Positions 24,909 to 32,879 of a DNA stretch of 64,000 nt are shown here, piece after piece; the stretch's first letter is position 1; each line of letters opens with the position of its first letter. Where the stretch lies: positions 1,302,001-1,366,000 of the forward strand of contig NZ_CP095049.1 in the NCBI RefSeq assembly GCF_022919135.1, in the 5' to 3' direction. This DNA comes from Hymenobacter cellulosivorans. Lineage in GTDB: Bacteria > Bacteroidota > Bacteroidia > Cytophagales > Hymenobacteraceae. Below the pieces are notes generated by a model, which ran no database searches, had not been told where the DNA came from, and saw nothing but the letters and a program-made list of their open reading frames with translations. Both the position numbers and the translations under genes were made by a program.

Positions 24909-25772
24909 ATGCCTACCGTCCGCCAACTGACTACCGCGCTGGCCGCTGCCCTGCACGCCGTGTACCCGGCGCCGGAAGCCGACAGCATTGCCGGCCTGGT
25001 AGTAGAGCACCTACTACAACTCTCGCCCCTACAGCGCCGAATGCAGGCCGCAGAGGAGGTGCCAGAAGAAGTAGCGGCGCAAGCCACCCGGGTTCAGGAG
25101 CGGCTGCTGCTGCACGAGCCAGTGCAGTACGTGTTGGGCGTAGCGCACTTTGCCGGCCTGGAGCTGGAAGTCACGCCCGCCACCCTGATTCCGCGGCCCG
25201 AAACGGAGGAGCTGGTTGCCTTAATTATTGCCGAGCAGCAAGGGCGGGCAGAGTTGGCTATTGTGGACATTGGCACCGGCAGCGGCTGTATTCCCATTGT
25301 CTTGCAGCAGACGCTGCGGCCTAAGCGTACCGTAGGCCTGGATATTTCCGCCGCCGCCTTGGAAGTGGCCCGCCGCAATGCCGCCCGCTACCAGAGCCCG
25401 GTGGAATTCATCCACACTGATATTCTAACCCAGGAACCGGTCGAAATTACGGCTGGGTCCGTAGCCGTACTGGTCAGCAACCCGCCGTACGTCCTGGAAA
25501 ATGAGCGGCCCCTGATGCGGCCCAACGTGCTGAACTTCGAGCCGGCTACTGCTCTGTTTGTGCCCAACCACGACCCCCTGCTGTTTTACCGCCGCATTGG
25601 GGAGCTGGGCCGGCGCTGGCTGCGGCCGGGCGGCGGCCTGTATTTTGAAATCAACGAACAGTACGCCGCCGAGCTGGTGGCGCTGCTGCAAAGCCAGGGC
25701 TATACTACGGTTGAGCCGCGTCAGGATATTTTCGGCAAAGACCGGATGGTGCGTGCCACCTGGATAGGGTAA
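24909..25772 (+). CDS. prmC: Peptide chain release factor N5-glutamine methyltransferase
   Basis: 287 aa. Methylates the GGQ glutamine of RF1/RF2 with S-adenosylmethionine. It has an N-terminal helical RF-binding domain (about 1-80), then LIPRPETEELV (94-103), the SAM motif VDIGTGSGCIPIVL (119-132) and the diagnostic substrate motif NPPY (191-194). The ATG at 24909 is chosen; upstream codons lie in the promoter region. Transcribed from its own TAGCTTTG promoter. Confidence 0.93.
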   Translation: MPTVRQLTTALAAALHAVYPAPEADSIAGLVVEHLLQLSPLQRRMQAAEEVPEEVAAQATRVQERLLLHEPVQYVLGVAHFAGLELEVTPATLIPRPETEELVALIIAEQQGRAELAIVDIGTGSGCIPIVLQQTLRPKRTVGLDISAAALEVARRNAARYQSPVEFIHTDILTQEPVEITAGSVAVLVSNPPYVLENERPLMRPNVLNFEPATALFVPNHDPLLFYRRIGELGRRWLRPGGGLYFEINEQYAAELVALLQSQGYTTVEPRQDIFGKDRMVRATWIG

Positions 25773-25863
25773 AGAAGGGGTAAAGTTCTCATTCCCAAAC
25801 CGCGTGCAAGTAGCGGGCGGCTAAACTTCTTTGAGGCTTAACCGACAAACCTTCGAAAAACCC

Positions 25864-25871
25864 TACCTTTG
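25864..25871 (+). promoter_or_regulatory. -7 element for nucleotide-sugar gene cluster
   Basis: TACCTTTG, a perfect TAnnTTTG, 42 bases before the GTG of the first nucleotide-sugar gene. It is a good candidate for the main promoter of the 25.9-32.3 kb cluster. Confidence 0.6.
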
Positions 25872-25912
25872 CGGGCTCAAAAACTGCCGACCTTCATCCA
25901 AGCCTCACCCCT

Positions 25913-26503
25913 GTGACTGATGCTCCCGCTTACTATGCGCATCCTACCGCCGTCCTCGACGAAGGCTGCCGCATTGGCGACGGGTGTCGCATCTGGCACT
26001 TTGCTCACCTGATGCCCGGCTGCGAGCTAGGCGAAAAGTGCAGCATTGGTCAGAACGTAATGGTAGCCGATGGCGTGAAGCTGGGCCGCAACGTAAAGGT
26101 GCAAAACAACGTGAGCCTCTACACTGGCGTAGAGTGCGCCGACGATGTGTTCCTGGGCCCGTCAGTCGTATTTACCAATGTGCGCAACCCGCGCAGCGCC
26201 GTTGTGCGCCGCGACCAGTACCAAACTACGGTGCTGGAAAAGGGCGTGAGCATCGGGGCCAATAGCACCATCGTGTGCGGCGTGCGACTGGGTGAATACG
26301 CCTTCGTGGGTGCCGGTTCGGTTGTGACCAAGGACGTGAAGCCCTACGCCTTAGTATACGGCAATCCGGCCCGGCAGCACGGCTGGATGAGCGCCTTTGG
26401 GCACCGGCTGCAGTTCGACCCGACCGGCCATGCCACGTGTCCGGAAAGTGGCGAACAATATTTGCTTACCAATCACCAGGTTTCCCGTATTAGCATCCGC
26501 TAA
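25913..26503 (+). CDS. WbpD/WlbB-like sugar N-acetyltransferase (left-handed beta-helix)
   Basis: 196 aa. The start is GTG 25913; no ATG is near. Hexapeptide repeats run through most of the chain: ADGVKLGRNVKVQNNVSLY, TGVECADDVFLGPSVVFTNV, GVSIGANSTIVCGVRLGEYAFVGAGSVVTKDV. This is the trimeric left-handed beta-helix acetyltransferase fold. The NVRNPRSAVVRRDQYQTTVLEKG loop and GNPARQHGWMS ending are typical of UDP-2,3-diamino-sugar-uronate N-acetyltransferases (WbpD/WlbB). The matching 3-oxidase and aminotransferase (WbpB/WbpE) are not in this window. It precedes the dehydrogenase gene by 16 bases. Confidence 0.8.
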   Translation: MTDAPAYYAHPTAVLDEGCRIGDGCRIWHFAHLMPGCELGEKCSIGQNVMVADGVKLGRNVKVQNNVSLYTGVECADDVFLGPSVVFTNVRNPRSAVVRRDQYQTTVLEKGVSIGANSTIVCGVRLGEYAFVGAGSVVTKDVKPYALVYGNPARQHGWMSAFGHRLQFDPTGHATCPESGEQYLLTNHQVSRISIR

Positions 26504-26519
26504 CTCTGAATTTCGCAAC

Positions 26520-27818
26520 GTGTACGAGCAACTCCTCCAGAAACAGAACAAACTGGCCGTTATCGGCCTCGGCTACGTGGGCCTGCCCATCGCCCTCGAA
26601 TTTGCCCGCAAACTCAGCGTTATCGGCTTCGACATCAACGCCGCCCGCGTGGATTTGATGCGCAACAACATTGACCCCAGCGGCGAGCTGGAAGCCAAGG
26701 ACTTCGAAGGCTGCGACATCACGTTCACCGATTCGTTGGACGTGCTGCGGGAAGCTACCTTCTTCATTGTGGCCGTGCCCACGCCCATCGACGAGCACGC
26801 CATGCCCGACCTGAAGCCCCTGCTTGGCGCTTCGAGCAGCGTGGGCAAGGTGCTCAAGAAAGGCGACTACGTAGTGTTTGAAAGCACTGTGTATCCCGGC
26901 TGCACCGAGGAAGACTGCATTCCAGTGATGGAAAAGCTGTCGGGTCTGAGCTTCGCCAACGGCGACTTCAAGGTGGGCTACTCGCCCGAGCGCATCAACC
27001 CCGGCGACAAAGAGCACACCCTGACAAGCATCGTAAAAGTAGTTTCGGGCTGCGACGAGGAATCACTCGACATCATTGCCAAGCTCTACGAGCTGGTGGT
27101 GAAGGCCGGCGTGCACCGCGCCAGCAGCATCAAGGTAGCCGAAGCCGCCAAGATCATCGAAAACACCCAGCGTGACGTCAATATTGCTCTAATGAACGAG
27201 CTGTCGATGATTTTCGACCGCATGAGCATCAACACCTACGAGGTGCTGGAAGCGGCTGGTACCAAATGGAACTTCCTCAAGTTCTCGCCCGGTCTGGTAG
27301 GCGGCCACTGCATCGGTGTGGACCCCTACTACCTGACCTACAAGGCCAAGGAGCTGGGCTACGACGCCAAGGTCATTTTAAGCGGCCGCACGACCAACGA
27401 CAACATGGGAGCTTACATCGCCCGCAAAACGGTGCAGATGATGATTAAGCAAGGCAAGGACGTAGCCAAAAGCCGGGTGCTGGTGATGGGTGCGACCTTC
27501 AAGGAAAACGTGGAAGACATCCGCAATTCCAAGGTAGCCGACGTGATTCAGGAGCTGAAGAACTTCTCGGTAAACGTAGACATCGTGGACCCGCACGCCG
27601 ACTCCGACGAGCTGCACCACGAGTATGGCTTCCGCCTGACGCCCGAAGCCGAAATCCGCAAGGACTACGACGCGGTAATCGTGGCCGTGAGCCACAAGCC
27701 TTACGTAGCGCTGGACGAAGCTTACTTCCAGTCTATTACCTCCGAAAACCCCGTGCTGGTCGACATCAAAGGCCTGTACCGTGGCAAAATGAACGACATC
27801 CAGTACTGGAGCCTGTAG
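26520..27818 (+). CDS. Nucleotide-sugar C6 dehydrogenase (UDP-HexNAc type, TviB/WbpO-like)
   Basis: 432 aa. Oxidises the C6 hydroxyl of a UDP-N-acetylhexosamine to a uronate in two NAD-dependent steps. Rossmann motif VIGLGYVGLP (14-23), PTPIDEHAMPDL, VYPGCTEEDC, SPERINPGD and catalytic Cys264 in GGHCIGVDPYYL are visible. The C-terminal UDP-binding domain contains GATFKENVEDIRNS. The GTG at 26520 gives the normal N-terminus. The WbpP/TviC-like epimerase downstream (30235) suggests a UDP-GlcNAcA/UDP-GalNAcA route. Substrate is inferred from that pairing. The stop is followed by octamer-arm repeat C. Confidence 0.88.
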   Translation: MYEQLLQKQNKLAVIGLGYVGLPIALEFARKLSVIGFDINAARVDLMRNNIDPSGELEAKDFEGCDITFTDSLDVLREATFFIVAVPTPIDEHAMPDLKPLLGASSSVGKVLKKGDYVVFESTVYPGCTEEDCIPVMEKLSGLSFANGDFKVGYSPERINPGDKEHTLTSIVKVVSGCDEESLDIIAKLYELVVKAGVHRASSIKVAEAAKIIENTQRDVNIALMNELSMIFDRMSINTYEVLEAAGTKWNFLKFSPGLVGGHCIGVDPYYLTYKAKELGYDAKVILSGRTTNDNMGAYIARKTVQMMIKQGKDVAKSRVLVMGATFKENVEDIRNSKVADVIQELKNFSVNVDIVDPHADSDELHHEYGFRLTPEAEIRKDYDAVIVAVSHKPYVALDEAYFQSITSENPVLVDIKGLYRGKMNDIQYWSL

Positions 27819-27820
27819 CG

Positions 27821-27934
27821 GTGAAGTGGTGAGATGGTGAAGTGGTGAGTTGTCGTTCAACTGGCGCAAGTCGCGCAGTACGCATCACCAGAACAGCAAA
27901 CTCACCAGTTCACCATCTCACCATTTCACAACTT
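27821..27934. repeat. Octamer-arm inverted repeat, copy C
   Basis: It begins two bases after the dehydrogenase TAG. Left arm: GTGAAGTG, GTGAGATG, GTGAAGTG, GTGAGTTG (27821-27852). Core begins TCGTTCAACTGGCGCAAG. Right arm: AACTCAC, CAGTTCAC, CATCTCAC, CATTTCAC, AACTT (27899-27934). The arms pair over about 31 bases with about three mismatches, the best preserved copy. Confidence 0.85.
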
Positions 27935-27938
27935 GAAG

Positions 27939-28964
27939 ATGGAAAGAACGAAAATCGTAGTGACGGGTGGGGCAGGCTACATTGGCTCCCATGCGGTGGT
28001 TGAGCTGTTTGAGGCCGGCTACCAGCCGATTATTATTGACAACTTCAGCAACTCTCAGGAGTCGGTGCTCGACGGCATCAAAGACATCCTGGGCGGGGCG
28101 GTGCCCTGCTACAACATTGACTGTGGCGACGAGGCGGCTCTGCGCGGCGTGTTTGACCAAGAGGCAAACATTCGCGGCATCATTCACTTTGCAGCCTATA
28201 AGGCAGTGGGTGAGTCGGTACAACAGCCGCTGAAGTACTACCAGAACAACGTTGGCTCGCTCATTACCCTCTTAAAGGTGATGCCCGATTATGGCGTGAG
28301 CAACCTGGTTTTCTCTTCCTCGTGCACTGTGTATGGTATTCCGGATCAGCTGCCCGTAACCGAGCAAACCCCGACCAAACCGGCTACCTCGCCCTATGGC
28401 AACACCAAGAAAATCTGCGAGGATATTCTTAACGACGTAGCCTCGGTGTCGGACGGCGCTATCCGCACCATTCTGCTGCGCTACTTCAACCCGATTGGGG
28501 CTCACTCCTCGGCCCGCATCGGCGAACTGCCCCTGGGCGTGCCCAACAACCTGGTGCCCTTCATCACCCAGACGGCGGCCGGCATCCGGGAGAAGCTGAC
28601 CATCTACGGCGACACCTACGACACGCCCGACGGCACCAATATCCGTGACTACGTGCACGTGGTGGACCTGGCCAAGGCCCACGTGGTGGCCGTGCAGCGC
28701 CTGCTCGACGGTACCGGCGACGCGGTAGAGACCTTCAACGTGGGTACCGGGCGCGGCAACAGCGTACTGGAAGTAGTCCAGGCTTTCGAACGGGCTACCG
28801 GTCAGAAGCTGAACTACGTTATTGGCCCGCCCCGCACCGGCGACGTGCCGGCCATCTACGCTGACGTCACCAAAGCCACCCAAGAACTGGGCTTCCAAAC
28901 CACTGCTACCCTGGACGAGGCCCTGGCCAGCTCCTGGAAATGGCAGCAGTCTTTGGCGAAATAG
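27939..28964 (+). CDS. galE: UDP-glucose 4-epimerase
   Basis: 341 aa extended SDR enzyme interconverting UDP-glucose and UDP-galactose. VVTGGAGYIGSH (8-19) binds NAD. FSSSCTVYG and SPYGNTKKICED (the YxxxK catalytic pair) are present. YFNPIGAH, IRDYVHVVDLAKAHV and NVGTGRGNSVLEVV are GalE-typical. ATG 27939 starts five bases after the right arm of repeat C. Its stop codon lies inside the first octamer of repeat D, producing tandem stops TAG-TGA. Confidence 0.93.
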   Translation: MERTKIVVTGGAGYIGSHAVVELFEAGYQPIIIDNFSNSQESVLDGIKDILGGAVPCYNIDCGDEAALRGVFDQEANIRGIIHFAAYKAVGESVQQPLKYYQNNVGSLITLLKVMPDYGVSNLVFSSSCTVYGIPDQLPVTEQTPTKPATSPYGNTKKICEDILNDVASVSDGAIRTILLRYFNPIGAHSSARIGELPLGVPNNLVPFITQTAAGIREKLTIYGDTYDTPDGTNIRDYVHVVDLAKAHVVAVQRLLDGTGDAVETFNVGTGRGNSVLEVVQAFERATGQKLNYVIGPPRTGDVPAIYADVTKATQELGFQTTATLDEALASSWKWQQSLAK

Positions 28965-29078
28965 TGAACTGGTGAGGTGGTAAGTTTTCGGTCAAAATGC
29001 GCCATCTGCGCAGTCTGCACATAGAACTCACCACCTCACTATCTCGCCATTTCACCACCTTACATCTCACAATTTCAC
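28956..29078. repeat. Octamer-arm inverted repeat, copy D (contains galE stop)
   Basis: Left arm: GCGAAATA, GTGAACTG, GTGAGGTG, GTAAGTTT (28956-28987). The galE TAG is at 28962-28964, within it. Core: TCGGTCAAAATGCGCC. Right arm: AACTCAC, CACCTCAC, TATCTCGC, CATTTCAC, CACCTTAC, ATCTCAC, AATTTCAC (29025-29078), ending five bases before the rfbB ATG. Pairing needs skipping one 8-base unit on the left. Confidence 0.8.
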
Positions 29079-29083
29079 CGATT

Positions 29084-30136
29084 ATGAAAATCATCATCAC
29101 CGGCGGGGCCGGTTTCATTGGCTCGCACGTGGTGCGCCTGTTCGTCACGAAGTATCCCGAGTATCAGATCCTGAATCTGGATGCCCTGACCTACGCCGGC
29201 AACCTGGAAAACCTGCGCGACATCGAGAATGAGCCCAACTACCGCCTGGTGAAGGGCGACATTACCGACCAGGCTTTCGTGGACCAGCTCTTCGCTACCG
29301 AGGAGCCCGATGCCGTGATTCACCTGGCCGCTGAGTCGCACGTAGACCGCAGCATCACCGACCCACTGGCTTTCGTGAAAACGAACGTACTGGGTACGGT
29401 GCACTTGCTGAATGCCGCCAAAAACCTGTGGAAGCCCCTGGGCTACGAAGGCAAAACCTTCTACCATGTCAGCACCGATGAGGTGTACGGTTCCCTGGAA
29501 ATGGGCCCGGAGATGTTCACCGAGGATACCCCCTACGACCCCCGTTCGCCGTACTCGGCTTCCAAAGCCGCTTCCGACCACTTCGTGCGGGCCTGGTACC
29601 ACACTTACCACATGCCGGTGAAGCTGAGCAACTGCTCGAACAACTACGGCCCCAACCACTTCCCCGAGAAGCTCATTCCGCTGGCTATTCACCGCATTCA
29701 GCACGGGCAGCCCGTGCCGGTGTACGGCAAAGGCGAAAACGTGCGCGACTGGCTGTTCGTGAAAGACCATGCTACCGCCATTGATGCCGTGTTTCACAAG
29801 GGCGTAGTTGGGGAAACCTACAACATCGGCGGCGTAAACGAGTGGCAGAACATTGAGCTCATTAACCTGCTCTGCGACGTAATCGACGAGAAAACGGGCA
29901 AGGAAAAAGGCACTTCGCGCAAGCTCATCACCTTCGTGACAGACCGCGCCGGCCACGACCTGCGCTACGCCATTGACTCCTCGAAAATCATGAACGAACT
30001 GGGCTGGAAGCCTTCCGTGACCTTCGAGCAAGGCCTGGCCCAGACCGTAGACTGGTACCTGGAAAACACCGAATGGCTCGAGCACGTGACCAGCGGCGCC
30101 TACCAGCAATACTACCAGCAACAGTACAATCGGTAA
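29084..30136 (+). CDS. rfbB: dTDP-glucose 4,6-dehydratase
   Basis: 350 aa extended SDR. Converts dTDP-glucose to dTDP-4-keto-6-deoxyglucose. TGGAGFIGSH (6-15), HLAAESHVDRSI, the RmlB-specific VSTDEVYGSLE, SPYSASKAASDH (Tyr/Lys catalytic pair), NNYGPNHFPEKLIPL and YNIGGVNEWQNIELI are all intact. ATG 29084 follows repeat D. With rfbA (31397) it provides the first two steps of dTDP-6-deoxysugar synthesis; rfbC and rfbD are not seen. The stop is directly followed by repeat E. Confidence 0.94.
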   Translation: MKIIITGGAGFIGSHVVRLFVTKYPEYQILNLDALTYAGNLENLRDIENEPNYRLVKGDITDQAFVDQLFATEEPDAVIHLAAESHVDRSITDPLAFVKTNVLGTVHLLNAAKNLWKPLGYEGKTFYHVSTDEVYGSLEMGPEMFTEDTPYDPRSPYSASKAASDHFVRAWYHTYHMPVKLSNCSNNYGPNHFPEKLIPLAIHRIQHGQPVPVYGKGENVRDWLFVKDHATAIDAVFHKGVVGETYNIGGVNEWQNIELINLLCDVIDEKTGKEKGTSRKLITFVTDRAGHDLRYAIDSSKIMNELGWKPSVTFEQGLAQTVDWYLENTEWLEHVTSGAYQQYYQQQYNR

Positions 30137-30233
30137 TGTGCTAATGTGGAAATGTGCTGATGTGCTAAGCCATTACCGGCCCTAGCTGCAACGCATTTCC
30201 ACATTTCTCACATTAGCACATCAGCATATTAAG
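30137..30233. repeat. Octamer-arm inverted repeat, copy E (different octamer)
   Basis: It starts at the base after the rfbB TAA. Left arm: TGTGCTAA, TGTGGAAA, TGTGCTGA, TGTGCTAA (30137-30168). Right arm: ATTTCCAC, ATTTCTCAC, ATTAGCAC, ATCAGCAT, ATTAAG (30195-30233). The four-unit 8-bp architecture matches copies A-D, but the unit sequence and core are unrelated. Confidence 0.8.
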
Positions 30234-30234
30234 A

Positions 30235-31242
30235 ATGTATAATACCCCTTTTCACGACCAGCCGCTTGATAACCTGACCTTTCTGGTGACGGGCGGGGCC
30301 GGCTTTATCGGCTCCAACCTGGTTGAATACCTGCTGAAGTACGGCGCCAAAAAAGTGCGCGTGCTGGATAACTTCTCCAACGGCTTCCGCAAGAACGTAG
30401 CCCTGTTTGCTGATAACCCCGCGCTGGAAGTAGTGGAAGGCGACATCCGGGACCGGCAAACCTGCATCGACGCCTGTGTGGGCGTCGACGTGGTGCTGCA
30501 CCAGGCGGCTCTGGGCTCGGTGCCCCGCTCCATCAATGACCCGATTACCTCCAACGACGTAAACGTGGGCGGTTTCGTGAACATGCTGGTAGGCGCTAAG
30601 GAAGCCGGCGTGAAGCGTTTCGTGTATGCCGCTTCCTCCTCAACCTACGGCGACCATAAGGCCCTGCCCAAGGTAGAAGACCGGATTGGCAAACCCCTGT
30701 CGCCCTACGCCGTGACCAAGTACGCCAACGAGCTGTATGCCGACGTGTTTGGTAAAACCTACGGCATGGAAATCATCGGGCTGCGTTACTTCAACATCTT
30801 CGGCCCCCGTCAGGACCCGAACGGGGCGTATGCGGCCGTTATTCCGCTCTTTATTGATGCCGTGCTGCAAGGCAAGCCTCCGCGCATGAACGGCGACGGT
30901 GGGCAGACCCGCGACTTTACCTTCGTGGAAAACTGCGTGCAGGCCAACATCAAGGCCGGCCTGACGACCAACCCCGAGGCGGTAAACCAGGTGTATAACA
31001 TCGCCGTGGCCGACCGTACGTCGCTCAACGACCTGTTCAACATCCTCAAGGAAGAAGCTGGCTCCGACATTACGCCCGAGTACGGTCCCGACCGCGCCGG
31101 CGACATTCGCGACTCCCTGGCCGATATCAGCAAGGCTAAAAACCTGCTCGGCTACGACCCGCAGATCCGTATCCGGGAGGGCCTGCAGAAAACCCTGGCT
31201 TGGTTTAAGGAAAATCAGGCGTTTATTGCCGAGCGCAACTAA
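30235..31242 (+). CDS. NAD-dependent epimerase (WbpP/TviC-like, UDP-HexNAc(A) 4-epimerase)
   Basis: 335 aa SDR. FLVTGGAGFIGSNLVEYLL (16-34) binds NAD. LHQAALGSVPRSINDPITSNDVNVGG is the WbpP/TviC-type segment, with the small-residue pattern that admits N-acetylated substrates. AASSSTYGDHKALPK and SPYAVTKYANELYADVF give the Tyr/Lys catalytic pair. FNIFGPRQDPNGAYAAVIPLFI and GDGGQTRDFTFVENCVQANI follow. Likely role: C4 epimerisation of UDP-GlcNAc or UDP-GlcNAcA, paired with the dehydrogenase at 26520. The ATG lies immediately after repeat E. Confidence 0.87.
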   Translation: MYNTPFHDQPLDNLTFLVTGGAGFIGSNLVEYLLKYGAKKVRVLDNFSNGFRKNVALFADNPALEVVEGDIRDRQTCIDACVGVDVVLHQAALGSVPRSINDPITSNDVNVGGFVNMLVGAKEAGVKRFVYAASSSTYGDHKALPKVEDRIGKPLSPYAVTKYANELYADVFGKTYGMEIIGLRYFNIFGPRQDPNGAYAAVIPLFIDAVLQGKPPRMNGDGGQTRDFTFVENCVQANIKAGLTTNPEAVNQVYNIAVADRTSLNDLFNILKEEAGSDITPEYGPDRAGDIRDSLADISKAKNLLGYDPQIRIREGLQKTLAWFKENQAFIAERN

Positions 31243-31363
31243 AAATTGACGGTCATGTCGACTATTCTGCGCTTCAAGCAGAGAGGAGGCATCTCGCGGG
31301 CAATGGTAATCTGATTACTTTGGCACGCTCGTCATGTCAACCAACGGGAGGCATGACGAGCGA
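31243..31363. repeat. Repeat-like intergenic segment with perfect hairpin
   Basis: After the epimerase stop, a GTCATGTCG...GCATCTCGCGGG stretch resembles degenerate intergenic repeats I recall from Hymenobacter. It is followed by a perfect 11-bp stem, CGCTCGTCATG (31326-31336) with CATGACGAGCG (31352-31362). There is no T-run. It may insulate or stabilise the transcript before rfbA. Confidence 0.5.
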
Positions 31364-31394
31364 AACTCACTGAGTCACTAACTCACTAACTCAC
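31364..31394 (+). repeat. Octamer repeat, half element (copy G)
   Basis: AACTCAC, TGAGTCAC, TAACTCAC, TAACTCAC end two bases before the rfbA ATG. This matches the right arm of copies A-D, but no left arm is found upstream. Confidence 0.6.
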
Positions 31395-31396
31395 AG

Positions 31397-32275
31397 ATGA
31401 AAGGTATTATCCTGGCCGGCGGCTCCGGCACCCGCTTGCACCCGCTCACGCTGGCTGTCAGCAAGCAGCTTATGCCGGTGTACGACAAGCCGATGATTTA
31501 CTATCCGCTGTCGATTCTGATGATGGCGGGCATCCGCGAAATCCTCATTATCACCACGCCCCACGACCAGGAGCAATTCAAGCGCCTCTTGGGTGATGGG
31601 CAGAAACTGGGCTGCAACTTCCAGTACGCGGTGCAAGAAGTGCCCAATGGTCTGGCTCAGGCCTTCGTTATCGGGGCCGACTTTATCGGCGACGACAAAG
31701 TAGCCCTGGTACTTGGCGACAACATCTTCCACGGCGAAGGCCTGGAGGAGCTGCTGCAGAGCAACAATAACCCCGAGGGCGGCGTGGTCTATGCCTACCA
31801 CGTGCACGACCCCGAGCGCTACGGCGTGGTGGAGTTCGATGAAAACAAAAAGGCCCTCAGCATCGAGGAAAAGCCGGCCAAGCCCAAGAGCAATTACGCG
31901 GTGCCCGGTCTGTATTTCTACGACAACGAGGTTATTCAGATTGCCAAGGACCTGAAGCCCTCGACCCGGGGCGAATACGAAATTACCGACGTCAACCAGG
32001 AGTACCTGCGTCGCGGTAAGCTGAAAGTCGGCATCCTGGGCCGCGGCACCGCCTGGCTTGATACCGGCACGTTTGAGTCGTTGATGCAGGCCTCGGAGTT
32101 TGTGCGCGTGATTGAGCAGCGCCAAGGCCTGAAAGTGGGTTCCATTGAGGAAATCGCCTACCGTCAGGGCTTTATTACCGCCGACCAGCTGCGTGAAATT
32201 GCCGCCCCTCTGCGCAAGAGCGGTTACGGCGACTACCTGATGAGCCTGCCCGAGTCGTTGCTGCTGGAGAAGTAG
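31397..32275 (+). CDS. rfbA: Glucose-1-phosphate thymidylyltransferase
   Basis: 292 aa, normal RmlA length. Makes dTDP-glucose from glucose-1-phosphate and dTTP. Nucleotide-binding [27 protein letters not shown] lies at the N-terminus (quoted here only as [11 protein letters not shown] plus [12 protein letters not shown]). [46 protein letters not shown] and [14 protein letters not shown] are RmlA hallmarks. It is the last gene of the cluster and is followed by a strong terminator. Placing rfbB before rfbA with an epimerase between them differs from the usual rfbABCD order. Confidence 0.94.
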   Translation: MKGIILAGGSGTRLHPLTLAVSKQLMPVYDKPMIYYPLSILMMAGIREILIITTPHDQEQFKRLLGDGQKLGCNFQYAVQEVPNGLAQAFVIGADFIGDDKVALVLGDNIFHGEGLEELLQSNNNPEGGVVYAYHVHDPERYGVVEFDENKKALSIEEKPAKPKSNYAVPGLYFYDNEVIQIAKDLKPSTRGEYEITDVNQEYLRRGKLKVGILGRGTAWLDTGTFESLMQASEFVRVIEQRQGLKVGSIEEIAYRQGFITADQLREIAAPLRKSGYGDYLMSLPESLLLEK

Positions 32276-32296
32276 CCCTCGGCATACCAGTACCCG

Positions 32297-32330
32297 AAAG
32301 GCCTCTGCTATTCGTAGCGGAGGCCTTTTT
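32297..32330 (+). terminator. Terminator of nucleotide-sugar cluster (TTCG loop)
   Basis: GGCCTCTGCTA (32300-32310), loop TTCG, TAGCGGAGGCC (32315-32325), then TTTTT. One mismatched pair. Confidence 0.9.
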
Positions 32331-32337
32331 ACATTTG
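32330..32337 (+). promoter_or_regulatory. -7 element of CYTH gene promoter
   Basis: TACATTTG overlaps the last T of the preceding terminator and lies 28 bases before the ATG at 32365. Confidence 0.5.
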
Positions 32338-32364
32338 CTCCGTTTCACCTTCGCCCGCTTTCTT

Positions 32365-32877
32365 ATGCAGCCCATGACCTACCAGGATTTTACGCTCAAA
32401 GCGCGCCTGTACGAGCGGGTTGCTGTAGAGCAGCAACTACTGGCGTTGGGGTTTACCTATATCGGCCTGGATGCGCAGCGCGATACGTATTTCCGGGTCA
32501 GCCAAGGCAAGCTCAAGCTACGCCAAGGCACGATTGAAAACCTGGTCACGCACTACGAGCGGCTGCCGGATAAGTCCACCGAAAAAACGGTGGTATACCA
32601 GTACGACCTCAACCCCTCGTCCCAGCAGATTACTGGCCTGTATGCGGCTCACGAAGTTGTTGGCGTAGTCGAGAAAAGTCGCCGGATTTATCGCCTCGCC
32701 AACGTCAAAATTCACCTCGACACCATGGCTACTGGGGAGGAATTTCTGGAAATCGAAGTATTTGACCACACCAATCAATTGCCGGCCCGGGAACTGGAAG
32801 CCCGCTGCCACCAGGTACTAGCAAGCCTGGGCATTGCCACCGAAGCCTTGCTGCCTACAGGCTACTTCAAGCAGTAG
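32365..32877 (+). CDS. CYTH-domain protein (class IV adenylate cyclase/triphosphatase fold)
   Basis: 170 aa. The fold is recognisable from LKARLYERVAVEQQLLALGF, QRDTYFRVSQGKLKLRQG, LVTHYERLPDKSTEKT, VEKSRRIYRLANVKIHLD and EEFLEIEVFD. CYTH enzymes hydrolyse or cyclise triphosphorylated substrates inside a beta-tunnel lined with acidic and basic residues. The N-terminal ExExK signature is degenerate here (QDFTLKARL), so metal binding may differ; the later KLKLR, RRIYR and EIEVF motifs remain. ATG 32365 and 32374 are both possible. Substrate is unknown. Its stop is followed by the heptamer repeat F. Confidence 0.75.
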   Translation: MQPMTYQDFTLKARLYERVAVEQQLLALGFTYIGLDAQRDTYFRVSQGKLKLRQGTIENLVTHYERLPDKSTEKTVVYQYDLNPSSQQITGLYAAHEVVGVVEKSRRIYRLANVKIHLDTMATGEEFLEIEVFDHTNQLPARELEARCHQVLASLGIATEALLPTGYFKQ

Positions 32878-32879
32878 GT

